Positions 29,285 to 38,213 of a stretch of DNA of 64,000 bases are shown in pieces (position 1 is the stretch's first letter; each line of letters begins with the position of its first letter). A program made the translations under genes and the position numbers. Origin of the DNA: Pseudomonadota bacterium (GTDB lineage Bacteria > Pseudomonadota > Gammaproteobacteria > Burkholderiales > Burkholderiaceae_C); assembly GCA_020161145.1 (NCBI GenBank), contig JAIUPQ010000003.1, forward strand, positions 124,001-188,000, read 5' to 3'. Below the pieces are notes generated by a model. It did not search any database, was not told where the DNA came from, and was given only the letters and a program-made list of their open reading frames with translations.

Positions 29285-30306
29285 CACTCACCCCTGACGT
29301 GGCCGCCCGCCTGGCGGCCCTGCCGCTGCACTGCATCCCGCAGCAATACCCCAACAAAACCGGTCACACCGTGGTGGCCGATGCCGACGCCCGGCTCTCG
29401 CCGCGCGAGTTGCATCCGGTGTTCTATGGCTGCTTCGACTGGCACTCCGCCGTACACGGCCATTGGATGCTGGTGCGTCTGCTCAAGACCAACGCCTTGC
29501 CCGCCGGCGACGCCGCGGCCGTCCAGGCGCTGCTGACCGCCTCGCTGACGCCGGCCGGCTTGCAGGCCGAGGCCGACTACTTCAGCCGCTACCCCGGCGC
29601 CCGCATCTGGGAGCGTGCCTACGGCTGGGCCTGGCTGCTCAAACTCGACGCGGAACTGGCCACCTGGGACGCCCCCCATGCCCAGCGCTGGCATGCCGCA
29701 CTGCAGCCGCTGACGCGCACGCTGGTGGGGCTGTGGATGGACTGGTTGCCCAAACAGACCTACCCCAACCGCACCGGCATCCACCCCAACAGCGGCTTCG
29801 CCATGGCCTTTGGGCTGGACTGGGCCCGCGCCATGGGCGCAGCCGACTTCGAGGCCGCGCTGGTGGCCAAGGCCCGGGCCTTCCACCTGGGCGACCGCGC
29901 CATGCCGGTGCATCTGGAGCCCGACGGCAACGACTTCTTCTCACCCAGCCTTGAGGTGGCGGAGTTGATGGCGCGCGTGCTGGCGGCGCCCGAGTTCGCG
30001 GCGTGGTGGGCCGCCTTCATGCCCGCAGGCGGCATCGCCCACCTGGCCGCGATGCCGCACATCAGTGATCTGGCCGACTACCAGACGGTGCACCTGGTGG
30101 GGCTGGCGCTCAGCCGCGCCTGGGCGATGCGGCACGTGGCCGCCGCACTGGGTTCGGCACACCCACAGCACGCCGAACTCAGCCGCAGTGCCGACACGCT
30201 GCTGGCCGCCGGCCTGCCCTTGGTGTTTGCCGGCGACTATGGCGGCGACCACTGGCTGGCCACCTTCGCCGTGCATGCGATGGCCCAGGGGTCAGGCAGC
30301 GCATGA
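29281..30306 (+). CDS. DUF2891 family protein
   Basis: The 341-aa protein matches DUF2891, a soluble alpha/alpha-toroid-like family of unknown function. Recognisable parts are HPVFYGCFDWHSAVHGHWMLVRLL, RIWERAYGWAWLLKLDAEL, and the later HLEPDGNDFFSPSLEVAELM and LVFAGDYGGDHWLATFAVHAM. The regularly spaced Trp, His and Asp/Glu suggest a carbohydrate-enzyme-like helical barrel with an active site (Asp in CFDWHS, Glu in LEPDGNDF), but no reaction is established. Its ATG overlaps the nadC stop (ATGA), so translation is coupled to the NAD pathway genes; the reason is unknown. It lacks a signal peptide. Confidence 0.85.
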   Translation: MTLTPDVAARLAALPLHCIPQQYPNKTGHTVVADADARLSPRELHPVFYGCFDWHSAVHGHWMLVRLLKTNALPAGDAAAVQALLTASLTPAGLQAEADYFSRYPGARIWERAYGWAWLLKLDAELATWDAPHAQRWHAALQPLTRTLVGLWMDWLPKQTYPNRTGIHPNSGFAMAFGLDWARAMGAADFEAALVAKARAFHLGDRAMPVHLEPDGNDFFSPSLEVAELMARVLAAPEFAAWWAAFMPAGGIAHLAAMPHISDLADYQTVHLVGLALSRAWAMRHVAAALGSAHPQHAELSRSADTLLAAGLPLVFAGDYGGDHWLATFAVHAMAQGSGSA

Positions 30307-30366
30307 GGGCAAGGCGGACGTGAACAGCGCCGCAGTCTGCGCGCCCCGCGCCGGGTCGCGCCTGCC

Positions 30367-30372
30367 TACACT
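30367..30372 (+). promoter_or_regulatory. -10-like hexamer before the ComFB-type gene
   Basis: TACACT ends 6 nt before the ATG at 30379, with no Shine-Dalgarno sequence, again a leaderless arrangement. No -35 recognised. Confidence 0.35.
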
Positions 30373-30378
30373 GGGCCG

Positions 30379-30657
30379 ATGGACACCACCTCGATCCGGA
30401 ATCATCAGGAAAAGCTGGTCTTTGCTGCCGTGCATGACCAGTCGCGGCACTATCCCCACCTGGGCGCTGACGCCCTGACCGACATCGCCTGCGTGGCGCT
30501 GAACCGGCTGCCGCCGCGCTACATCCGCCACGAGGTGGACATGGCCTTCTTCCAGACCGAGCACGAGCGCACCGAGAGCGAGCGCACCGTGCTGGAGGCC
30601 GTGGAGTTTTCGTTCGGCTTCGTCCAGGCCCGCAACGCGATGCGGGCCCGGAGCTGA
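30379..30657 (+). CDS. ComFB-domain protein
   Basis: The 92-aa protein resembles the late competence protein ComFB family: LTDIACVALNRLPPRYIRHEVDMAF matches the family core D(I/V)xxxALNxLPPRY. In cyanobacteria, ComFB domain proteins bind cyclic di-nucleotides, and elsewhere their function is open. The N-terminal part (HQEKLVFAAVHDQS) is the first helix of the domain. There is no signal peptide. It stands alone, divergent to nothing and convergent with sodB (14 bp between stops). No competence genes are nearby, so a role in DNA uptake cannot be claimed; signalling is possible. Confidence 0.78.
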   Translation: MDTTSIRNHQEKLVFAAVHDQSRHYPHLGADALTDIACVALNRLPPRYIRHEVDMAFFQTEHERTESERTVLEAVEFSFGFVQARNAMRARS

Positions 30658-30671
30658 CTCGGCAGCGGCCG

Positions 30672-31253
30672 TCAGCCGAAGTTCTTCTCGGCAAAGTCCC
30701 AGTTGGCGAGGCTGGCCAGGAAGGTCTCCACGAACTTGGGGCGCATGTTGCGGTAGTCGATGTAGTAGGCGTGCTCCCACACGTCCACGGTCAGCAAGGC
30801 CTTGTCGCCAGTGGTCAGCGGCGTGCCGGCGGCGCCCATGTTGACGATGTCCACGCTGCCGTCGGCCTTCTTGACCAGCCACGTCCAGCCCGAGCCAAAG
30901 TTGCCCACGGCGCTCTTGGCAAACGCCTCCTTGAAGGCATCGAACGAACCCCACTTCTTGTCGATGGCCGCAGCCAGCGCACCCTTGGGCGCCGCGCCAC
31001 CGCCCTTTTTCAGGCAGTGCCAGAAGAACGTGTGGTTCCAGATCTGGGCGGCGTTGTTGTAGATGCCCCCACTGGACTTCTTGATGATGTCTTCCAGCGT
31101 CGCATCAGCAAACTCGGTGCCCTTGATCAGGTTGTTCAGGTTGGTCACATAGGCCTGATGGTGCTTGTCGTGGTGGTATTCCAGCGTCTCGCGGCTCATG
31201 TGCGGGGCCAGGTCGTCGTAACCGAACGGCAGGGCAGGCAGTTGATGCTCCAT
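30672..31253 (-). CDS. sodB: Superoxide dismutase [Fe] SodB
   Basis: The 193-aa cytoplasmic SodB removes superoxide. Metal ligands are visible as His27 ([10 protein letters not shown]), His74 ([10 protein letters not shown]), and Asp157/His161 ([11 protein letters not shown]). Gln70 in NNAAQIWNH marks the iron rather than the manganese form. It begins [10 protein letters not shown] as is typical. GAGGAG lies 7 nt before the ATG, with TACAAT 36 nt upstream, so it has its own promoter in the 58-bp spacer after xseA. sodB is often positively controlled by Fur through a small RNA in enterobacteria; no such sRNA was seen here. Confidence 0.96.
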   Translation of the reverse strand: MEHQLPALPFGYDDLAPHMSRETLEYHHDKHHQAYVTNLNNLIKGTEFADATLEDIIKKSSGGIYNNAAQIWNHTFFWHCLKKGGGAAPKGALAAAIDKKWGSFDAFKEAFAKSAVGNFGSGWTWLVKKADGSVDIVNMGAAGTPLTTGDKALLTVDVWEHAYYIDYRNMRPKFVETFLASLANWDFAEKNFG

Positions 31254-31288
31254 ATGGGTGCTCCTCAGTGGGTGGGGGTTAACCGATC

Positions 31289-31294
31289 ATTGTA
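31289..31294 (-). promoter_or_regulatory. -10 element of sodB
   Basis: On the minus strand TACAAT (31294-31289) lies 36 nt before the sodB ATG and upstream of GAGGAG, giving an mRNA leader of about 28 nt. The -35 would lie in the xseA stop region and is weak. Confidence 0.5.
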
Positions 31295-31311
31295 GGGAGG
31301 GCTTGCTTGGC

Positions 31312-32574
31312 TTATGTCGGGTGGGGTCTTGTGCGCGCGACCGTGATGTCGGCCTCGCCATCAGCCCAGACGGCGGTCAGCGCATCCCCTGCCTGCACCT
31401 GCGCCGCCGACATCACAGGCGTCCCGTCCTGGCCCTGCAACCACACATAGCCGCGCGCCAGCACCTGGCGCGGATCCAGTGCGGCCAGGCGCGCGCGCTG
31501 CACCGCCAGACCGCGCTCGGCCTGCGCCAACTGAGCCTGCAGACCTCGCGCCAGACCCAGGTGACGCTGGTGCAGCGCCTGCTGCTCGCGCGCCAGCACC
31601 TGAGCGGGTCGGCCCAGACGCCAGCGGGCCCGATCCAGCCCCTGCGCGGCAGTCTCCAGCCTGCGCTGGACGGCACGCTGCAGGCGCTGGCCTCGCGCCA
31701 CCAGATCGGCCAGCAACGCGCTGCGGGTGGGCGTCACCAGTTCGGCCGCAGCGGTCGGGGTGGGCGCCCGCAGATCGGCCGCCCAGTCGGCCAGGGTCAC
31801 GTCGGTCTCGTGGCCCACGCCCGAGACCACCGGCAAGGCCGAGGCGGCCACGGCGCGCACCACGCGCTCGTCGTTGAAGGCCCACAGGTCTTCCAGCGAG
31901 CCGCCACCCCGGCAGAGGATGAGCACCTCGCAGCCGTCTTCGGCGCGACGTGCGTTGGCGCTGGCCAGCGCCTCGGCAATGGCAGGCGGTGCGGAGGCGC
32001 CCTGGACAGGCGTCGGGTAGAGGCAAACCCGCACATGCGGCGCTCGCCGCGCCAATGCGGTCAGCACGTCGTGCAACGCGGCCCCCGCGCGCGAGGTGAT
32101 GACCCCCACCACCGCCGGCTGCGGCGGCAGCGGGCGCTTGCGGCCAGGGTCGAACAGCCCCTCGGCTTCCAGCATCGCCTTGCGGCGCAGAAACTCCTCG
32201 TGCAGCGCACCCGCGCCCACGCGGCGCATGGCCTGCACCACCAGTTGCAACTCGCCCCGTGCCTCATAGAGGGCGACGCGCCCCAGGCACTCCACCTGCT
32301 GCCCTGGCGCCGGCGTGAAATCCAGCGCCTGACCCGCACGGCGAAACATGGCGCAGCGCAGCGCGGCGCTGCCGCTGGCGTCCTTGAGGGTGAAGTAGCT
32401 GTGGCCGCTGGCCGCCCGGGTATAGGCGGCCAACTCGCCGCGCACGCCCACCCAGGCAAAGCCGGCATCCAGCGTGTCGGCAACCGCCTGCACCAGGGCG
32501 CCCACGCTGAGCATGGGAGGGGTGGATATCCCCACCGCCGGGCTTGCAGCGGGGGCCGTCCAAGGCCCTGTCAT
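31312..32574 (-). CDS. xseA: Exodeoxyribonuclease VII large subunit XseA
   Basis: XseA degrades single-stranded DNA with the small subunit XseB. The 420-aa protein has the N-terminal OB-fold (residues 22-120: LSVGALVQAVADTLD, FTLKDASGSAALRCAMF), the catalytic domain (GVITSRAGAALHDVL, GCEVLILCRGGGSLEDLWAFNDERVVRA, VVSGVGHETDVTLADWAADLRAPTPTAAAEL), and a coiled-coil C-terminal region (QRLQRAVQRRLE). All signature blocks are present. The ATG at 32574 is the first codon of the frame. xseB is not in the window. The gene is divergent from exbB over a 210-bp spacer. Confidence 0.95.
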   Translation of the reverse strand: MTGPWTAPAASPAVGISTPPMLSVGALVQAVADTLDAGFAWVGVRGELAAYTRAASGHSYFTLKDASGSAALRCAMFRRAGQALDFTPAPGQQVECLGRVALYEARGELQLVVQAMRRVGAGALHEEFLRRKAMLEAEGLFDPGRKRPLPPQPAVVGVITSRAGAALHDVLTALARRAPHVRVCLYPTPVQGASAPPAIAEALASANARRAEDGCEVLILCRGGGSLEDLWAFNDERVVRAVAASALPVVSGVGHETDVTLADWAADLRAPTPTAAAELVTPTRSALLADLVARGQRLQRAVQRRLETAAQGLDRARWRLGRPAQVLAREQQALHQRHLGLARGLQAQLAQAERGLAVQRARLAALDPRQVLARGYVWLQGQDGTPVMSAAQVQAGDALTAVWADGEADITVARTRPHPT

Positions 32575-32784
32575 GAAACCGAAATATCGTGATAAGCCAT
32601 TGATTTCAATCGCTTTTTAAGCGCTCATTTTTTAGGCAATCTAAGCCGGGGCGCGCCGTTGCAGGCTTGGCGCGGGTTATGCGGGGCGTTGCCCACAAAG
32701 TTATCCACAGCCGGTGTGGATCGTCGCCTGGGCGGGGTTTGGGTTCACGCCATAATCTTGGCTGACCCACCCAGGACGACCCCG
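32575..32784. promoter_or_regulatory. xseA-exbB divergent spacer with DnaA box
   Basis: The first 70 bp are unusually AT-rich (GATTTCAATCGCTTTTTAAG) and contain a small hairpin CGCTT-TTT-AAGCG (32611-32623) followed by a T-run. TTATCCACA at 32701-32709 is a perfect DnaA box, with a degenerate inverted copy (TGTGGATCG) a few bases later. CATAAT near 32750 is a possible -10 for exbB. No gene is seen in this spacer. Confidence 0.5.
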
Positions 32785-33414
32785 TTGCTTTCGATCATAC
32801 AAGCCGCTGGCTGGCCGATCTGGCCATTGATTCTGTGTTCCGTTGTGGCGCTGGCGCTGGTGGTTGAGCGGGCACTGGCCTTGCGACGCATGCGCATTGC
32901 GCCGCCCTCGCTGGTGGACGAGGTGCTGAGCCTGACCCGCCAAGGCGTCCCCACCCCTGAGATGCTCAATGTGCTGGCGTCCAGCTGTGTGTTCGGCATG
33001 GTGCTGGCCCAGGGCTTGCGCGGCATCCTGACCAACCCCAGGTTGGGCGAGGCCGGGCTGCGCCAGATCTTCGAGATGGCCGGCAAGCATGCGGCGCACC
33101 AGATGGAGCGCTACCTCAGCGCGCTGGCGGCCATTGCCTCGGCGGCCCCGTTGCTGGGTTTGCTGGGCACCGTCATCGGCATGATCGAGATCTTTGGCGC
33201 GCAAACCAGCGGTGGTGGCAACCCGGCGCAGATGGCGCATGGCATCTCCATTGCGCTGTACAACACCGCATTTGGTCTGATGGTGGCCATTCCGTCGCTG
33301 CTGGCCTGGCGCTACTTCCGTGCTCGCGTGGATGGGTTTCTGCATGAAATGGAGCAGGGCTGCGAGCGTGTGGTGGCCGAATGGCTGGCGCCCAAGCCGG
33401 CCAGCACGACATGA
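32785..33414 (+). CDS. exbB: ExbB/MotA/TolQ family proton-channel protein
   Basis: The 209-aa inner-membrane protein has three transmembrane helices: an N-terminal one at PIWPLILCSVVALALVVERA, and two in the conserved C-terminal part AAPLLGLLGTVIGMIEIF and ISIALYNTAFGLMVAIPSLLAW. It energises TonB- or Tol-type systems with ExbD. The proposed start is TTG at 32785 (MLSIIQAAGWPIWPL), preceded by CCAGGACGA; upstream in-frame codons have no homology and would include the DnaA-box leader. Its stop overlaps exbD (ATGA). tonB is not adjacent; the pair precedes lipid A genes as in other Burkholderiales. Confidence 0.9.
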   Translation: MLSIIQAAGWPIWPLILCSVVALALVVERALALRRMRIAPPSLVDEVLSLTRQGVPTPEMLNVLASSCVFGMVLAQGLRGILTNPRLGEAGLRQIFEMAGKHAAHQMERYLSALAAIASAAPLLGLLGTVIGMIEIFGAQTSGGGNPAQMAHGISIALYNTAFGLMVAIPSLLAWRYFRARVDGFLHEMEQGCERVVAEWLAPKPASTT

Positions 33415-33836
33415 ACTTTCGCCGCACGTTTCGCAGCGAGGAGCCGGAGATCAACCTGATCCCCTTCATCGACGTGCTGCTGGTGGTGCTGATCTTTCTG
33501 GTGCTCTCCACCACCTACGCCCGCTTCACCGAGCTGCAGATCATGCTGCCGGTGGCGGGCCAGACGCCCCAGCAACAGCGTGCGGCCGAAATCCATATCG
33601 CGGTGGCGGCTGATGGCCGCTGCAGCATCGACGGCAAGTCCGCTGAATGCCACAGCGTGGCGCTGCTGGCCGCTGCGTTGCGCCAGGCCGCTGCGCAGCG
33701 CAACGAGCCCTACCTGGTCATTGCCGCCGACGCCGGCGCCAGCCACCAGGCGGTGGTGCGCGTGCTGGATGCCGCGCGCCGCGCCGAGCTGGCACGCATC
33801 ACCTTCGCCGCGCAGCGCGACGCGGCAGACGAATGA
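33411..33836 (+). CDS. exbD: ExbD/TolR family biopolymer transport protein
   Basis: The 141-aa protein has one transmembrane helix with the key Asp (NLIPFIDVLLVVLIFLVLST) and a periplasmic domain ending in VIAADAGASHQAVVRVLDAARRAELARITFA. It pairs with ExbB to use the proton gradient for outer-membrane transport. The start is the ATG at 33411 (MNFRRTF), overlapping the exbB stop; the stop overlaps lpxK (ATGA). The Asp in the helix and the typical DAxA.H..VVxVMDxAR-like tail support ExbD over TolR, but both belong to one family. Confidence 0.92.
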   Translation: MNFRRTFRSEEPEINLIPFIDVLLVVLIFLVLSTTYARFTELQIMLPVAGQTPQQQRAAEIHIAVAADGRCSIDGKSAECHSVALLAAALRQAAAQRNEPYLVIAADAGASHQAVVRVLDAARRAELARITFAAQRDAADE

Positions 33837-34813
33837 ACTTCTGGTGGCGCAGCGGCACGGTGCTGGCCGTGCTGCTGGCGCCGCTGGCGGCCCTCTATGG
33901 CGCGCTGGCCGCCTGGCAGCGCCGCCGCACCCGGCCGCAGCGGCTGGCCGTGCCCGTGGTGGTGGTGGGCAACATCGTGGTGGGCGGTGCGGGCAAGACG
34001 CCCACCACCATCGCACTGGTGCGGGCGCTGCAAGCGGCCGGCTGGCGGCCCGCCGTGGTGTCGCGTGGCTATGGCCGACGCACGACGGACGTGCGCGCCG
34101 TCACGGCTGACAGCACGGCCGCCGAGGTGGGAGACGAGCCCCTGCTGATTCACCGCGCCACCGGCGTGCCGGTGATGGTAGGGGCGCAGCGGGTGGCCGC
34201 AGGCCGCGCACTGCTGGCCGCCCGGCCCGACGTCAACGTGGTGGTGGCCGACGACGGGTTGCAGCACCACGCGCTGGCGCGCGATGCGCAGCTCATCGTC
34301 TTTGACGCCCGCGGCGTGGGCAACGGCCGGCTGCTGCCCGCCGGCCCGCTGCGCGAGCCCTTGCCCGCCGCGCTGCCACCCCGCACCTGGGTGATCTACA
34401 ACGCACCCGCCCCCAGCACCCCGCTGCCCGGCGCCTGCGCGGTGCGCCGGCTGGCCGGTGCCGTGAGCCTGGCCGACTGGCACCGGGGCACTGCCGCTCG
34501 CGCCGAGGCGCTAGCCGACATGGCCGCGACCTCGCGCCACGCACCGCTGTGGGCGGCTGCCGGCATTGCTGAGCCTGAACGCTTTTTTGCCATGTTGGAG
34601 GCGGCCGGCATCGCCATCACCCGCCTGCCGCTGCCCGACCATGCGCCGCTGAACCAGCCACCCTGGCCTATAGGTGCCACGGTGCTGGTGACTGAAAAAG
34701 ACGCGGTCAAGCTGCCGCCCTCCATGCCCGGTGTCTGGGTGGTGCCGCTAGACTTCAGCCTTCCCTCCGCGACCGTGACCGCCGTGCTGGCGGCCTTGCA
34801 CCATGAGCCTTGA
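33833..34813 (+). CDS. lpxK: Tetraacyldisaccharide 4'-kinase LpxK
   Basis: LpxK phosphorylates the 4' position of the lipid A disaccharide at the inner membrane. The 326-aa protein starts with a membrane-associated helix (VLAVLLAPLAALYGALAAWQ), followed by the P-loop VVVVGNIVVGGAGKTPTTIAL, SRGYGRRT, VVADDGLQHHAL with the catalytic Asp/His, DARGVGNGRLLPAGPLREP, and VLVTEKDAVKLP near the end. The start overlaps exbD (ATGA) and the end overlaps the Trm112 gene by 11 bases, so it is part of a tightly coupled run. Confidence 0.96.
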   Translation: MNFWWRSGTVLAVLLAPLAALYGALAAWQRRRTRPQRLAVPVVVVGNIVVGGAGKTPTTIALVRALQAAGWRPAVVSRGYGRRTTDVRAVTADSTAAEVGDEPLLIHRATGVPVMVGAQRVAAGRALLAARPDVNVVVADDGLQHHALARDAQLIVFDARGVGNGRLLPAGPLREPLPAALPPRTWVIYNAPAPSTPLPGACAVRRLAGAVSLADWHRGTAARAEALADMAATSRHAPLWAAAGIAEPERFFAMLEAAGIAITRLPLPDHAPLNQPPWPIGATVLVTEKDAVKLPPSMPGVWVVPLDFSLPSATVTAVLAALHHEP

Positions 34814-34993
34814 TGCCCGTTTGTTGTCCATGCTGGTCTGTCCCGTCTGCAAAGGCCCGCTCAAAGCCGGCCAGCATGCGGGCCAGCAGGAGTTGGTCTG
34901 CCCGGCTGACCATCTGGCTTTTGCGGTGCGCGACGGCATCGCCATCATGCTGGAGGCCGAGGCGCGCCCGCTGACCCACGCCGACGAGCCGGC

Positions 34994-34997
<4 letters not shown>
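34803..34997 (+). CDS. Trm112/YcaR family small zinc-binding-like protein
   Basis: The 64-aa protein matches the bacterial Trm112-like (UPF0434) family. [15 protein letters not shown] carries a CPVC pair; the second Cys lies in [28 protein letters not shown], and the usual fourth Cys is replaced. Such proteins are partners of methyltransferases or of unknown function in bacteria. It sits between lpxK and kdsB, as in many proteobacteria (E. coli ycaR), and overlaps both, so it is coupled to lipopolysaccharide synthesis genes without a known role there. Confidence 0.88.
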
Positions 34998-36510
<1,513 letters not shown>

Positions 36511-36530
36511 GCACCACGTCCACAATCCGC

Positions 36531-36554
36531 AAGGCCACCCGCGTGGCCTTTTTT
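36531..36554 (+). terminator. Intrinsic terminator after adk
   Basis: AAGGCCAC (36531-36538) pairs with GTGGCCTT (36543-36550) around CCGC and runs into TTTTTT. It ends the exbB-lpxK-kdsB-adk transcript. Confidence 0.9.
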
Positions 36555-36577
36555 CACATCAAGAGGAGAGCACTCAC

Positions 36578-37336
36578 ATGGACATCAAAGGCAAAGTTTT
36601 CATCGTCACCGGCGGCGCATCCGGCCTGGGCGCCGGCACCGCGCGCATGCTGACCCGTGAAGGTGGCCGCGTCGTCATCGCCGATCTGCAGGAAGACACC
36701 GGCCGTGCGCTGGCGCAGGAGTTGGGCGGCCAGTTCGTCAAGGCCGACGTCAGCCAGGAGGCCGATGGCCAGGCCGTGGTGGCCGCTGCCACCGGCATGG
36801 GCAAGCTGATGGGCCTGGTCAACTGCGCCGGCATCGCCCCGGCCGCCAAAACCGTGGGCAAGGACGGTGCCCACGCGCTGGCCCTCTTCCAGAAGGTCAT
36901 CACCGTCAACCTGGTGGGCAGCTTCAACATGATCCGCCTGGCGGCGGCCGCCATGGCCAAGAACGAGCCCGAGGCCACCGGTGAGCGCGGGGTGCTGATC
37001 TCCACCGCCAGCGTAGCCGCCTATGACGGCCAGATCGGCCAGGCCGCCTACGCCGCCAGCAAGGGGGGCATCGTGGGCATGACGCTGCCCATCGCGCGCG
37101 ACCTCTCGCGCAACGGCATCCGCAACATGACCATCGCCCCCGGCATCTTTGGCACCCCCATGCTGTTTGGCATGCCCCAGGAGGTGCAGGACGCACTGGC
37201 GGCCGGCGTGCCCTTCCCCAGCCGCCTGGGCACCCCCGAGGACTACGCCAAGCTGGTGCACCAGATCGTCATCAACGACATGCTCAACGGCGAAGTGATC
37301 CGGCTCGACGGCGCCATTCGTCTGGCCCCCAAATAA
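36578..37336 (+). CDS. SDR-family 3-hydroxyacyl-CoA dehydrogenase, type II (HSD10-like)
   Basis: The 252-aa short-chain dehydrogenase closely follows the 3-hydroxyacyl-CoA dehydrogenase type 2 pattern: [20 protein letters not shown] (NAD-binding TGGxxGLG), [55 protein letters not shown] with the catalytic Ser, Tyr and Lys, and [15 protein letters not shown]. It would oxidise 3-hydroxyacyl-CoA in beta-oxidation or branched-chain degradation. GAGGAGAG precedes the ATG. It is followed 10 nt later by an enoyl-CoA hydratase gene, a functional partner catalysing the previous step. Confidence 0.92.
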   Translation: MDIKGKVFIVTGGASGLGAGTARMLTREGGRVVIADLQEDTGRALAQELGGQFVKADVSQEADGQAVVAAATGMGKLMGLVNCAGIAPAAKTVGKDGAHALALFQKVITVNLVGSFNMIRLAAAAMAKNEPEATGERGVLISTASVAAYDGQIGQAAYAASKGGIVGMTLPIARDLSRNGIRNMTIAPGIFGTPMLFGMPQEVQDALAAGVPFPSRLGTPEDYAKLVHQIVINDMLNGEVIRLDGAIRLAPK

Positions 37337-37346
37337 GGAACGCGTC

Positions 37347-38135
37347 ATGACGTATGAATTCATCCAGACCGAGGTGCTGGGCGAAGGGCCGCTGAAGACC
37401 GGCGTCATCCGCCTGCACCGCCCCAAACAGCTCAATGCGCTGTGCGACGGGCTGATGGACGACCTGGGCCACGCCCTGCACGCCTTCGATACCGACGACG
37501 GCATCGGCTGCATCGTGCTGACCGGCAGCGAGAAGGCGTTTGCGGCGGGCGCCGACATCGCTGCCATGGTCGACTACACCTATATGCAGGTCTTCATGAG
37601 TGGCTACATCAGCCGCAACTGGGAGGCCATGGCCAGCGTGCAAAAGCCGGTCATCGGCGCCGTGGCGGGCTTTGCGCTGGGCGGTGGCTGCGAGGTGGCC
37701 ATGATGTGCGACATGCTGATCGCCGCCGACAACGCCAAGTTCGGCCAACCGGAAATCAAGATCGGCATGATCCCCGGCGCCGGTGGCACCCAGCGTCTGC
37801 CTCGCACGGTAGGCAAGGCGCTGGCCATGGATCTGGCCTTGACTGGCCGCATGATCGGCGCCGAAGAGGCATTGCGCGCGGGGCTGGTCTCGCGCGTGGT
37901 GGCGCCCGAGCAGTTGATGCCGGAGGCGCTGGCCATGGCCGAGCAGATCAACGGCATGAGCCAGAGCGTGGCGCGGCTGATGAAGCAGTGTGTCAACGAA
38001 GCGTTTGAATCCCCCCTGGCCAGCGGCCTGCGGCTGGAGCGGCGGGTGTTCCATTCGCTCTTTGGCACCCACGACCAGCACGAAGGCATGGTCGCCTTCC
38101 TCGAAAAGCGCAAGCCCGAATTCAAGCACCGCTGA
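37347..38135 (+). CDS. Enoyl-CoA hydratase
   Basis: This 262-aa crotonase-fold enzyme hydrates 2-enoyl-CoA to 3-hydroxyacyl-CoA. Oxyanion-hole motifs FAAGADIAAM and GFALGGGCEVAMMCD are present, as is FGQPEIKIGMIPGAGGTQRLPR with catalytic Glu. The spacing, QPEI and GGTQR favour an enoyl-CoA hydratase (EchA8/PaaF-like). GGAACGCGTC precedes the start 10 nt after the SDR stop, so the pair forms a beta-oxidation operon. A Fur box of the next gene lies 22 nt after its end. Confidence 0.93.
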   Translation: MTYEFIQTEVLGEGPLKTGVIRLHRPKQLNALCDGLMDDLGHALHAFDTDDGIGCIVLTGSEKAFAAGADIAAMVDYTYMQVFMSGYISRNWEAMASVQKPVIGAVAGFALGGGCEVAMMCDMLIAADNAKFGQPEIKIGMIPGAGGTQRLPRTVGKALAMDLALTGRMIGAEEALRAGLVSRVVAPEQLMPEALAMAEQINGMSQSVARLMKQCVNEAFESPLASGLRLERRVFHSLFGTHDQHEGMVAFLEKRKPEFKHR

Positions 38136-38156
38136 CCGCTCGGCCTTGCGACAAAC

Positions 38157-38169
38157 GAGAATAATTCTC
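38157..38169 (+). promoter_or_regulatory. Fur box upstream of the iron-binding protein gene
   Basis: GAGAAT-A-ATTCTC is a perfect 6-1-6 inverted repeat of the Fur type, inside CGAGAATAATTCTCATATGCG. It lies about 45 nt before the ATG of the iron-binding protein, where Fur-Fe(II) would block transcription. Confidence 0.75.
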
Positions 38170-38213
38170 ATATGCGATACTGGGTGATTCCCAACCACCC
38201 GGTATCGACATCC

